Positions 56,738 through 64,000 of a DNA stretch of 64,000 bases are shown one piece after another. The notes below the pieces were generated by a model. The model saw only the letters and a list, made by a program, of their open reading frames with translations, was not told where the DNA came from and did not search any database. The translations under genes were made by a program, and so were the position numbers. Origin of the DNA: Cognatiyoonia sediminum (GTDB taxonomy: Bacteria > Pseudomonadota > Alphaproteobacteria > Rhodobacterales > Rhodobacteraceae); assembly GCF_900129845.1 (NCBI RefSeq), contig NZ_FQXB01000002.1, forward strand, positions 312,501 through 376,500, read 5' to 3'. Positions within the stretch are counted from its first letter, which is position 1. Each line of letters opens with the position of its first letter.

Positions 56738-57519
56738 CGGTATCCCTCCTCGCCGTCTTTGTGCAAACGTGGCCCGCGTTCTTCGATCGGCTCTAAAGCC
56801 TGTTCAACAGGAACATTCGGCGCATCGTTCACGCCAACCACGCGCGGTGCTGGGTTGTAGGCCCAAGCAACGGCATTGCGCAGAACGGTTTGGACGTTTT
56901 GGTCGTAGTATGTCGGATAGGTTTCGTGGCCGGGGCGGAAGTAGAACACGTTCCCCGCGCCACGCTTATAGGTCAGGCCAGAACGGAAAACCTCTCCACC
57001 TTGGAACCAGCTGATGAACACCGTTTCCAGCGGCTCAGGCACGCCAAAGGGCTCGCCATACATCTCTTCATTTTCCAGCTCGAAATGATCCGGCAGGCCA
57101 GCCGCGATGGGGTGGTTGCGCGACGTGACCCAAAGTCGTTCCCGTTCGCCCGCTTCGCGCCAAGTCAAGTTGCAGGGCGTGCCCATCAAGCGTTTAAATA
57201 TCTTAGCGAAGTGGGCCGAGTGCAAAAGGATCAGACCCATGCCTGCATTCACGTGATCGGCGACGCGTTCAACAACCTCATCCGACACATCCCCGTGTGC
57301 GGCATGGCCCCACCACAAAAGCACGTCGGTTTCTGCCAAACGCGTGTCTGGCAGGCCATGCTCGTCCTCTTGCAACGTCGCTGTTGTCGCAGAAAAGCGG
57401 TCGTCCGCATTCAAAGCATCGGCGATGCAGCCGTGCATGCCGTTTGGATAAAGATCAGAGACGATTTTGTTCGTCTGTTCATGGACGTTTTCGCCCCAAA
57501 CAATGGTTCTGATTGCCAT
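56734..57519 (-). CDS. ThuA domain-containing protein (trehalose-utilisation type)
   Basis: The start is at MAIRTIVWGENVHEQTN (57519), 21 codons inside the longest frame, giving 261 residues. It has the ThuA class I glutamine amidotransferase-like fold (VLLWWGHAAHGDVSDEVVERVADHVNAGMGLILLHSAH; WFQGGEVFRSGLTYKRGAGNVFYFRPGHETYPTYYDQNVQTVLRNAVAWA). ThuA proteins occur with Gfo/Idh/MocA dehydrogenases in sugar catabolism, as here. A LacI-type palindrome lies in its promoter. Confidence 0.92.
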   Translation of the reverse strand: MAIRTIVWGENVHEQTNKIVSDLYPNGMHGCIADALNADDRFSATTATLQEDEHGLPDTRLAETDVLLWWGHAAHGDVSDEVVERVADHVNAGMGLILLHSAHFAKIFKRLMGTPCNLTWREAGERERLWVTSRNHPIAAGLPDHFELENEEMYGEPFGVPEPLETVFISWFQGGEVFRSGLTYKRGAGNVFYFRPGHETYPTYYDQNVQTVLRNAVAWAYNPAPRVVGVNDAPNVPVEQALEPIEERGPRLHKDGEEGYR

Positions 57520-57586
57520 TGGTTCAAACCTATTCAAAGTTGATTCGCTCGGGACGTTGGCGTTCCAAACTTTCCAAAGCAAACCC

Positions 57587-57615
57587 TAAATACACCTTTC
57601 GCAAAGTTTTTCCAA
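57587..57615 (-). promoter_or_regulatory. Promoter of the thuA-gfo operon
   Basis: On the minus strand TTGGAA (57615-57610) and TATTTA (57592-57587) are 17 bp apart, a fair sigma-70 promoter about 68 bp upstream of the ThuA start. The -35 half overlaps the LacI-type palindrome, which would suit repression. Confidence 0.55.
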
Positions 57616-57626
57616 AGCGCTTTGGA
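57611..57626. promoter_or_regulatory. Perfect 16-bp palindrome, LacI-family operator type
   Basis: TCCAAAGCGCTTTGGA has the CG centre typical of LacI/GalR operators and covers the -35 of the thuA-gfo promoter. No LacI-type gene is in the window, so the repressor would be encoded elsewhere. Confidence 0.6.
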
Positions 57627-57638
57627 TAAATGACGTTT

Positions 57639-57656
57639 TGTAAATCAATGTTTACA
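57639..57656. promoter_or_regulatory. PpsR/CrtJ-type site 1 upstream of bchG
   Basis: TGTAAATCAATGTTTACA is an exact TGT-N12-ACA, the binding motif of the oxygen/light repressor PpsR (CrtJ) on photosynthesis promoters. It lies 38 bp before the bchG ATG. A tandem second site follows, as is normal for PpsR. Confidence 0.75.
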
Positions 57657-57673
57657 CTTGCCGACTCTACATA

Positions 57674-57691
57674 TGTCAATTTAAACTTACA
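57674..57691. promoter_or_regulatory. PpsR/CrtJ-type site 2, touching the bchG start
   Basis: TGTCAATTTAAACTTACA is a second exact TGT-N12-ACA; centres are 35 bp apart. It ends only 2 bp before the bchG ATG. TTGCCG-N17-TTAAAC across it could be the promoter, which would leave almost no leader. Confidence 0.7.
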
Positions 57692-57693
57692 AA

Positions 57694-58602
57694 ATGTCGA
57701 TAGCCTCAGACATCCCACCGATTGAGCGACGTTGGCCCGAACCAAGGGCGGCGTTGACGCTGATCAAACCGATTACTTGGTTCCCGCCGATGTGGGCGTT
57801 CCTCTGTGGCGCTGTGTCGTCCGGTGCTTCTCTGATCGAGGGTATTTGGATGGTTGCGTTAGGGATAATCCTTGCAGGACCAATCGTTTGTGGGATGAGT
57901 CAAGCGGCCAATGATTGGTGCGACCGGCACGTTGATGCAATCAACGAACCGCATCGTCCAATCCCTTCGGGCCGTATTCCAGGCCGATGGGGGCTTTGGA
58001 TCGCTTTAGCAATGTCCGTGCTGTCCTTAGTCGTCGGCTGGCAACTCGGCACATGGGGGTTCGTGGCGACCGTCGCTGCAGTGGCTGCGGCCTGGGCCTA
58101 TTCCGCGGAACCGGTGCGCCTGAAAAGATCCGGATGGTGGGGGCCGGGTCTGGTCGGGATCAGCTATGAAACCTTGCCGTGGATCACGGGGGCGGCAGTT
58201 TTGTCGACCGGAGCGCCATCGACCGAAATTTTGGCAATAGCCTTGCTCTATGGCCTTGGGGCGCATGGCATTATGACGCTGAATGACTTCAAGGCGTTGG
58301 AAGGCGATCGTCAGATGGGCGTCGCCTCGCTCCCTGTCGCTTTGGGGCCGGAACGCGCAGCAAAATTGGCCTGTTGGATCATGGCCGTGCCGCAGCTGAT
58401 CGTGATCACGCTGCTGACCCTCTGGGATAAGCCGTTTCATGCCGCAGGGGTCGGAGTCGTTCTTTTGGCGCAACTGGCCGCGATGCGCGTGATGCTACGT
58501 GACCCGAAAGCCAAAGCACCTTGGTACAACGGCACCGGCGTCGTTCTTTATATCAGCGGCATGATGATCGCCGCTTTCGCCCTGCGCGGGATAGGAGGCT
58601 GA
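57694..58602 (+). CDS. bchG: Bacteriochlorophyll synthase (geranylgeranyl transferase)
   Basis: The 302-residue UbiA-family protein has nine or so helices and the prenyl-diphosphate motifs NDWCDRHVDAINEPHRPIPSGR (first Asp-rich motif) and NDFKALEGDRQMGVASLPV (second). It attaches geranylgeraniol or phytol to bacteriochlorophyllide a at the membrane. There is no ribosome site before the ATG. It heads bchG-pucC-like-bchP-idi, with 1 bp before the next gene. Confidence 0.97.
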   Translation: MSIASDIPPIERRWPEPRAALTLIKPITWFPPMWAFLCGAVSSGASLIEGIWMVALGIILAGPIVCGMSQAANDWCDRHVDAINEPHRPIPSGRIPGRWGLWIALAMSVLSLVVGWQLGTWGFVATVAAVAAAWAYSAEPVRLKRSGWWGPGLVGISYETLPWITGAAVLSTGAPSTEILAIALLYGLGAHGIMTLNDFKALEGDRQMGVASLPVALGPERAAKLACWIMAVPQLIVITLLTLWDKPFHAAGVGVVLLAQLAAMRVMLRDPKAKAPWYNGTGVVLYISGMMIAAFALRGIGG

Positions 58603-58603
58603 C

Positions 58604-59884
58604 ATGACCCTCTCTTGGTTCCAAATTTTTCGTCTCGGCTTGGTGCAAATGGCACTCGGAGCGATTGTTGTCCTAACAACATCGACACTGAACCGGCTTA
58701 TGGTGGTCGAGCTGGCAATGCCGGCGGTTTTGCCGGGATTGCTGGTTGCTTTGCACTACGGCATTCAAATGACGCGCCCGCAGTGGGGCTTTGCCTCTGA
58801 CACCGGCGGGAAGCGGACGCGCTGGATCATTGGCGGAATGGTCGCACTTGCCGTTGGGGCCTTTATGGCCGCCTGCGGGATTCTCGTTCTGGCCAATAGC
58901 TTTGCACTCGGCATGGTGGTTTCGATCATCGCCTATGCTTTGATCGGTCTGGGCGTTGGTGCCTCTGGCACGTCGCTACTGGCCCTGCTCGCGACCACCA
59001 CAGTCCCACACCGCCGTGCGGCGGCGGCAACCATAACGTGGTTGATGATGATCTTTGGGATCGCGATGACCGCCGGAATCGTTGGCAGCTTGCTTGATCC
59101 CTACACGCCCGCACTGTTGTTGCGGATCGTTGGTGCGGTCGTATTAAGTGCGATCGTTCTCACCATCGTCGCCGTTTGGCGGATCGAAGAGAAGTTGATC
59201 GCCGTCAGAGAGCCAGACCTGACACCATTTATGGAAGGGCTGAAGGAAGTTTGGCAGGAACGCAAAGCACGCAACTTCACGCTATTCGTGTTCCTCTCGA
59301 TGACCGCCTATTTCATGCAAGAATTGATCCTAGAGCCCTATGCCGGCTTGGTCTTCAATTTCACGCCGGGTGAATCGACATCGCTGTCCGGCGCACAGAA
59401 CGGTGGCGTGTTCATTGGGATGCTGACTGTCGGCATCATGGCGACTGGGTTCAAGATCGGCGCTCTGCGCAATTGGGTGATTGCCGGATGTCTCGGTTCC
59501 GCCGCGGCACTTGGCGTGATCGCTCTGATCGGGCCGATGGGACCGGGCGCGCCGCTGATGCCAGCCACCGTCGCCCTTGGCTTTTTCAACGGCATGTTCG
59601 CTGTCGCCGCCATCGGGTCAATGATGGCCTTGGCAGGCGAAGGTCGCGAACAGCGAGAGGGCACGCGCATGGGCCTCTGGGGCGCGGCGCAAGCGATTGC
59701 GGCAGGCTTCGGCGGACTGATAGGTGCGGCGATGGTCGATCTGTTGCGGATACCGCTGTCTGACGCGCAGGCCTTCGGGTCAGTGTTCATCTTTGAAGCC
59801 TTATTGTTCATCGCTGCCACATGGATGGCAGCCAAAATCATGGAGCGGCCTGCACAGGCCCCCGTCATGGTTCCGGGAGAATAA
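58604..59884 (+). CDS. PucC-family BCD transporter (ORF428/Bch2-type)
   Basis: The 426-residue protein has 12 hydrophobic helices with the PucC-family signatures RLMVVELAMPAVLPGLLVALHYGIQMTRPQWGFASDTGGKRT and GIGVGASGTSLLALLATTTVPHRRAAAATITWLMMI-type sequence. It is the carrier-like gene regularly found between bchG and bchP and is thought to help deliver bacteriochlorophyll for light-harvesting assembly. GGAGG lies before the ATG. Confidence 0.93.
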   Translation: MTLSWFQIFRLGLVQMALGAIVVLTTSTLNRLMVVELAMPAVLPGLLVALHYGIQMTRPQWGFASDTGGKRTRWIIGGMVALAVGAFMAACGILVLANSFALGMVVSIIAYALIGLGVGASGTSLLALLATTTVPHRRAAAATITWLMMIFGIAMTAGIVGSLLDPYTPALLLRIVGAVVLSAIVLTIVAVWRIEEKLIAVREPDLTPFMEGLKEVWQERKARNFTLFVFLSMTAYFMQELILEPYAGLVFNFTPGESTSLSGAQNGGVFIGMLTVGIMATGFKIGALRNWVIAGCLGSAAALGVIALIGPMGPGAPLMPATVALGFFNGMFAVAAIGSMMALAGEGREQREGTRMGLWGAAQAIAAGFGGLIGAAMVDLLRIPLSDAQAFGSVFIFEALLFIAATWMAAKIMERPAQAPVMVPGE

Positions 59885-59886
59885 CT

Positions 59887-61068
59887 ATGATCTATGATGT
59901 TGTTGTTGTGGGCGGTGGCCCGTCAGGCACAACCGCGGCTGAAGACCTCGCTCGGTCTGGCCACACGGTTGCGATGATTGACCGCGCCGGTCGGATCAAG
60001 CCTTGCGGCGGCGCGGTGCCTCCGCGGCTCATCCAAGATTTCTTCATTCCAGACGACCAGATCGTCGCCAAGATCAGCACCGCAAGGATGATCTCCCCCA
60101 CTCAGCGCAGCGTCGATATCCCGATTGAGAATGGCTACGTCGGCATGGTGGATCGCGAACATTTCGACGAATTTCTGCGGGTCCGGGCTAAGGAAGCCGG
60201 TGCCCATCGCTATACGGGGACGTTCCAGCGGATCGAGCGGGATACCGACGGCACCCATGTGGTGTTCCGTGACAAGATCAGTGGCAACGAACAACGGCTG
60301 AGCTGTAAGCTCATCATCGGAGCGGATGGTGCGCGGTCGAATGTAGCCAAGGCAGAGGTGCCGGGCGGAGATAAAATTCCTTACGTGATCGCCTACCATG
60401 AGATCATCGAAGCGCCGGGGCCAACGGGCACCTATGATCCCAAACGATGCGATGTGATCTACGACGGAGAGATCAGCCCCGATTTCTATGGCTGGGTTTT
60501 CCCGCATGGTAAATCTGCCAGCGTAGGCATGGGTACGGGCGTGGATGGCGTGGACCTGAAAGAAGCAACCGCAGCTTTGCGGGACGCCTCAGGCTTGGCC
60601 GATTGCCCGACCATTCGAAAAGAAGGCGCGCCTATCCCGCTGAAACCACTGGATCGTTGGGACAATGGGAAAGACGTTGTTTTGGCGGGCGACGCGGCTG
60701 GCGTTGTCGCACCTTCATCGGGTGAAGGCATCTATTATGCCATGGTTGGCGGGCGCGTTGCGGCGACGGCTGCGGCGGCAACACTGGCCTCAGGCCGGGT
60801 TCAGGATTTGATGTTGGCCCGCAAGATGTTCATGAAAGAGCACAAGCAGGTGTTCCGTGTGCTTGGTGCGATGCAGAACGCCTATTACCGCTCCGATGAA
60901 CGGCGGGAACGTTTTGTATCGCTTTGCCATGACATAGACGTTCAAAAGCTAACGTTTGAAGCCTATATGAACAAAAAATTGGTGAAGGCACGTCCTATGG
61001 CGCACATTAAAATCGGCATAAAGAACCTTGCCCACCTAACGCGGTTGGTATCACCGATGCGCACATGA
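59887..61068 (+). CDS. bchP: Geranylgeranyl-bacteriochlorophyll reductase
   Basis: The start is at MIYDVVVVGGGPSGTTAAEDL (59887), with GGGAG 7-8 bp upstream; the longest frame runs back into the PucC gene. The 393-residue FAD/NAD protein has GGGPSGTTAAEDLARSG (9-25), IIGADGARSNVAKA and LAGDAAGVVAPSSGEGIYYA. It reduces the geranylgeranyl tail to phytyl. It overlaps idi by 4 bp (ATGA). Confidence 0.97.
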   Translation: MIYDVVVVGGGPSGTTAAEDLARSGHTVAMIDRAGRIKPCGGAVPPRLIQDFFIPDDQIVAKISTARMISPTQRSVDIPIENGYVGMVDREHFDEFLRVRAKEAGAHRYTGTFQRIERDTDGTHVVFRDKISGNEQRLSCKLIIGADGARSNVAKAEVPGGDKIPYVIAYHEIIEAPGPTGTYDPKRCDVIYDGEISPDFYGWVFPHGKSASVGMGTGVDGVDLKEATAALRDASGLADCPTIRKEGAPIPLKPLDRWDNGKDVVLAGDAAGVVAPSSGEGIYYAMVGGRVAATAAAATLASGRVQDLMLARKMFMKEHKQVFRVLGAMQNAYYRSDERRERFVSLCHDIDVQKLTFEAYMNKKLVKARPMAHIKIGIKNLAHLTRLVSPMRT

Positions 61069-61601
61069 CGAAGACCGTGATCCCCGCCTGGGTCGATGGT
61101 GTCCTGACTCCTGTTGAGAAACTTCTGGTTCATCAGAAGGGGTTAAAGCACAAGGCGATCAGCGTGTTTGTGATGAACAAAGGGCGCGTGCTTCTGCAGC
61201 AACGAGCGATGTGCAAGTATCATACGCCGGGCTTGTGGGCTAACACCTGCTGCACCCATCCAAATTGGAACGAAGACCCCTCCGACTGCGCTGTGCGTCG
61301 CTTGGACGATGAACTTGGGATTAAGGGGCTCTACCCCAGCCATCGCGGACAGGTCGAATACCGCGCCGATGTCGGAAATGGGTTGATCGAGCACGAGGTT
61401 GCGGAAATTTACCTCGCCAATGCGCCAGATGATCTGGCAATCAATCCCAACCCTGATGAGGTTATGGCAACGCGCTGGGTGGACTACTACGACCTAACGG
61501 CAGAGGTGAAACGCAAGCCAGAGCTGTTTACCCCATGGCTGCAAATCTATCTCGCTGAGCATGCCGATTCAATTTTTGGGCACGCGATGCAGGCGGGTTA
61601 A
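61065..61601 (+). CDS. idi: Isopentenyl-diphosphate delta-isomerase type I
   Basis: The 178-residue Nudix-fold enzyme has the active-site Cys in NTCCTHPNWNED and the base/metal Glu residues in ENGLIEHEVAEIYLAN-type sequence (VGNGLIEHEVAEIY), with WTGxE replaced by WVDYYDL. It interconverts IPP and DMAPP for the carotenoid and phytyl chains, matching its place beside bchP and dxs. Its stop shares the TTAA palindrome with the convergent DMP19-like gene. Confidence 0.96.
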   Translation: MTKTVIPAWVDGVLTPVEKLLVHQKGLKHKAISVFVMNKGRVLLQQRAMCKYHTPGLWANTCCTHPNWNEDPSDCAVRRLDDELGIKGLYPSHRGQVEYRADVGNGLIEHEVAEIYLANAPDDLAINPNPDEVMATRWVDYYDLTAEVKRKPELFTPWLQIYLAEHADSIFGHAMQAG

Positions 61602-62884
61602 GCGGCCTGCAAACCCTCGATAAACTCTGAGATTTCAACCGCAGACACTTGCACCAAAAGGTCATGCGAAGGCTCTGTCAAAAGCCGCGCACCGCTTTCC
61701 TCGACAATAGCGGAATATGCGACTGAGCCTTGGTTGCAGACAACATAGATAGAGGCGCCCAATTGGTCTTCGAGGCTCTGACCTGTGCTACGGACGGACA
61801 CATAATCAGCCTCGGTATCTTCTGGCAGCTTTGCGAGGAGCATCTCAATCGCAATCGGTGCATTCAGCTTTGCGCAGACAGCTTTCGTCGCGTCAATTTC
61901 CGCGTGGGTCACGGAGTTCACAACATTGCCAACCTCAACTGGAACAAACGACGTGATGTGATCAAGGCTTGTGTCCTTCAAGCTCACTGGAAGAGTCTCG
62001 CCGTTCGGATCGACATACTCACGCAGCTCAACCCCTGTTTCGGTTGAAAGGCCAAATCGCTTGCCTTCAGTCGTTTGCACAAACCACGTCATCGTGTTTT
62101 GGCCATCCACGTTCCGGTTTGAGCCGGTTCCGACTTGCAACAAGGGTTCGATCTTTGCGGCTTTCGCCCCTGCCATGCCCAAACCAAGAAACAAAGGGTT
62201 GCTCAATTGGTTCACCAGTTTTGCGATATGAGTCTTTGATTGGCGGGTCCGCAGGTTCGGGTTGAGCGTTTTGATCCCCTGAAGAACGCGTGGCATCATG
62301 CGATCGTCAACGGCTTGCAATACTTCAAGGTTCGCAATCCATTCGGCCATGATTGGGCGAAGCGGATGTGCCTTCTCAAGCTCATAGAACGGGTTATCCA
62401 GGGCGGCGAGTTCCGGCGCGATGCCACCTTCCGCTCCCGTTTGTGCGTCTGCGTCCTCTGGGTTCTCTGCAACCCATTTTGACATCTTCTCAGCCAGGGC
62501 GAGGTGATCAAAAGCTTTCATCGCCTTCAAGCCGTCAATCACATCAGCCAGCGTGTAGGCTAGGTTGGCCCCCGAATTGCCAACAAACTGCGCGTGTCCG
62601 CCGTTTTTGACCTGCGCGAGGTAATAATCAACGTGGTAAGCTTGGATCGCTTCAGCAGAAATTTCGAACCGATTGAACTGCGCCTGTTGGGTCAGGAAGT
62701 TCACATAGTTTACCATCGCGTCCACAAGCGGATTAGGATCATCCGGAAAAGCATCCATTGCGGACTCTGGAACAACAATAAGGTCCAGATGCTGCTGATA
62801 CTTCGGTTGTGCCGCAATTGGCTTTGGCGATTCTGACTTCGACTCAAACGCCGTTTTCGCCTTATTCAAAAGAGCTTTAAGCAT
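61598..62884 (-). CDS. DMP19/DUF4375-like protein with a long C-terminal extension
   Basis: The start is taken at MLKALLNKAKTAFESKS (62884), with GGGAG 11 bp upstream, giving 428 residues. Residues about 30-130 have the DMP19-like motif YYLAQVKNGGHAQFVGNSG. The remaining 250 residues (VLQGIKTLNPNLRTRQSKTHIAK… to VSAVEISEFIEGLQAA) are mixed alpha/beta without a domain I know. It is not a known photosynthesis gene and is on the opposite strand to idi. Function is unknown. Confidence 0.78.
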   Translation of the reverse strand: MLKALLNKAKTAFESKSESPKPIAAQPKYQQHLDLIVVPESAMDAFPDDPNPLVDAMVNYVNFLTQQAQFNRFEISAEAIQAYHVDYYLAQVKNGGHAQFVGNSGANLAYTLADVIDGLKAMKAFDHLALAEKMSKWVAENPEDADAQTGAEGGIAPELAALDNPFYELEKAHPLRPIMAEWIANLEVLQAVDDRMMPRVLQGIKTLNPNLRTRQSKTHIAKLVNQLSNPLFLGLGMAGAKAAKIEPLLQVGTGSNRNVDGQNTMTWFVQTTEGKRFGLSTETGVELREYVDPNGETLPVSLKDTSLDHITSFVPVEVGNVVNSVTHAEIDATKAVCAKLNAPIAIEMLLAKLPEDTEADYVSVRSTGQSLEDQLGASIYVVCNQGSVAYSAIVEESGARLLTEPSHDLLVQVSAVEISEFIEGLQAA

Positions 62885-62978
62885 AATATCGATGCTCCCA
62901 TCCACGCTAATGGATCGAATATGCTTAATTTTATGGGTGTCTTTGTGACACCGATTGGGCAACTTTTGGAAACGATCG

Positions 62979-64000
62979 TCAGCCGATTTGAAGCGTTTCG
63001 TCGGTCACTTTCCGCCCAAGCGCCTCTGCCGCCATCGCGGCAATGTCCACAGCAGTCATGCCAGCATCCATATACATCGCATCCGGCGAGGCTTGATCGA
63101 TAAAGCGGTCCGGTAAGGTCATCGTCCTCACCTGACAGGAGCCATCTAACAATCTGGCGTTGGCGAGCTCATGCAGAACCATCGCACCAAAACCGCCACG
63201 AGATCCTTGTTCGACAGTCACCAGCGCTTTGTGAGATTTGACCAGCTGCCGCAGCATATTGGTATCCAGTGGCTTGGCGAAACGTGCATCTGCAAGGGTT
63301 GGATTGAGACCTTGTTGCTTAAGCAGCTCCACCGCTTTCCGACATTCGCCAAGGTGACCGCCAAACGAAAGGACCGCGACGTCTTCGCCGTCTTCCACGA
63401 TCCGACCTTTGCCGATCTCTAGGATCTCGCCGCGCTCCGGCATCAAAACACCCTCGCCCTCACCACGTGGATAGCGGAAGGCGGACGGGCCCTCGTCGTA
63501 AGCGGCGGAGGTGCGCACCATATGCATCAGTTCAGCTTCATCCCCGGCAGCCATCACAACCATATTGGGCAACGCCGCAAGATAACCGATGTCGAAGGCA
63601 CCAGCATGGGTAGCGCCATCGGCACCCACAAGACCGGCACGGTCGATCGCAAACCGCACGGGCAGGTTTTGCAACGCAACATCATGGACAATCTGATCGT
63701 ATCCGCGCTGCAAAAACGTCGAATAGATCGCGCAGAACGGTTTCAGCCCGCTGGCTGCCATACCGGCCGCAAAGGTCACACCGTGTTGTTCAGCGATGCC
63801 AACGTCAAAGACGCGGTTGCGGTAACGGTCGGCCATGATGTTAACGCCGGTGCCAGATGGCATTGCGGCGGTAACGGCGACAATGCTTGGATCGTCTTCC
63901 GCCTCTTTGAGTAGAGCCTCTCCAAACACCTTTGTATAACTTGGCGCATTGGGGCGGGATTTGTTTTGCGTGCCGCTGGCGACATCAAACTTGCTGACAC
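62979..64000 (-). CDS. dxs: 1-deoxy-D-xylulose-5-phosphate synthase, C-terminal part (runs off the right edge)
   Basis: The frame is open to the window edge and covers about the last 340 residues, including the transketolase-type pyrimidine domain ([65 protein letters not shown]) and the C-terminal domain ([24 protein letters not shown]). It makes DXP, the first step of the MEP isoprenoid route that feeds idi, carotenoids and bacteriochlorophyll tails. In this group dxs often sits next to puf; those genes would be further right. Confidence 0.95.
   Translation of the reverse strand, partial: VSKFDVASGTQNKSRPNAPSYTKVFGEALLKEAEDDPSIVAVTAAMPSGTGVNIMADRYRNRVFDVGIAEQHGVTFAAGMAASGLKPFCAIYSTFLQRGYDQIVHDVALQNLPVRFAIDRAGLVGADGATHAGAFDIGYLAALPNMVVMAAGDEAELMHMVRTSAAYDEGPSAFRYPRGEGEGVLMPERGEILEIGKGRIVEDGEDVAVLSFGGHLGECRKAVELLKQQGLNPTLADARFAKPLDTNMLRQLVKSHKALVTVEQGSRGGFGAMVLHELANARLLDGSCQVRTMTLPDRFIDQASPDAMYMDAGMTAVDIAAMAAEALGRKVTDETLQIG

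Overview
This window looks like a chromosomal segment of a marine alphaproteobacterium of the Rhodobacteraceae (Roseobacter group), probably an aerobic anoxygenic phototroph. The evidence is a bacteriochlorophyll block (bchG, a PucC-type carrier, bchP, idi, then dxs) preceded by two TGT-N12-ACA motifs of the PpsR/CrtJ type, a dnaA-dnaN-recF-gyrB replication block, a VPLPA-CTERM secreted protein, and a moderate to high G+C coding style. No insertion sequence, prophage, integrase or CRISPR array is visible.

Layout. 1-9.8 kb: end of an MFS gene, MsrPQ methionine sulfoxide repair, a glutamate-synthase-like FMN protein, a fasciclin protein, clpB with a heat-shock (RpoH-type) promoter, pyrF, a small conserved ORF, and an NfeD/SPFH pair. 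9.9-18.9 kb: a Nudix hydrolase, a Pol IV with an N-terminal zinc ribbon, an ABC-F ATPase with an apparent leader peptide and hairpin, small secreted proteins, a patatin lipase, an N-formylglutamate amidohydrolase, tRNA-Val(GAC), rpmJ, a three-repeat PPC-type secreted protein and a VPLPA-CTERM protein. 19-27.6 kb: a stand-alone formate dehydrogenase alpha subunit, YggT, a thioesterase behind a LiuR-like palindrome, an Atg22-type MFS carrier, MepA endopeptidase, a phytase-like esterase, a YhhQ-type transporter, a short transcription unit with an extended Shine-Dalgarno sequence and terminator, an 11-bp phased repeat, and arfB.

27.6-29.2 kb is the clearest accessory island: an A+T-richer, tightly overlapping cassette of a DndC-like PP-loop/Fe-S protein and two small membrane ORFs that appear to be one four-helix membrane protein split by a frameshift. 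It fills the gap between arfB and pncB and is the best candidate here for an undescribed system, possibly a defence module.

29.3-38.8 kb: NAD salvage (pncB, pncA), transporters, TerB-like, TrhO, an Hsp70-like protein, a P-loop kinase, and a small oxidoreductase/epimerase operon. 38.8-40 kb: poorly conserved small ORFs. 40-49 kb: gyrB, LysE, GNAT, VOC, recF, dnaN, dnaA, rpsT. 49-53 kb: enoyl-CoA hydratase, mutM, ubiE, ubiB. 53-57.5 kb: an overlapping FkbM/DUF6165/TPR-glycosyltransferase-like trio and a Gfo/Idh/MocA-ThuA operon. 57.6-64 kb: the edge of the photosynthesis gene cluster. The puf genes would be expected just past the right edge, upstream of dxs, but that cannot be seen here.
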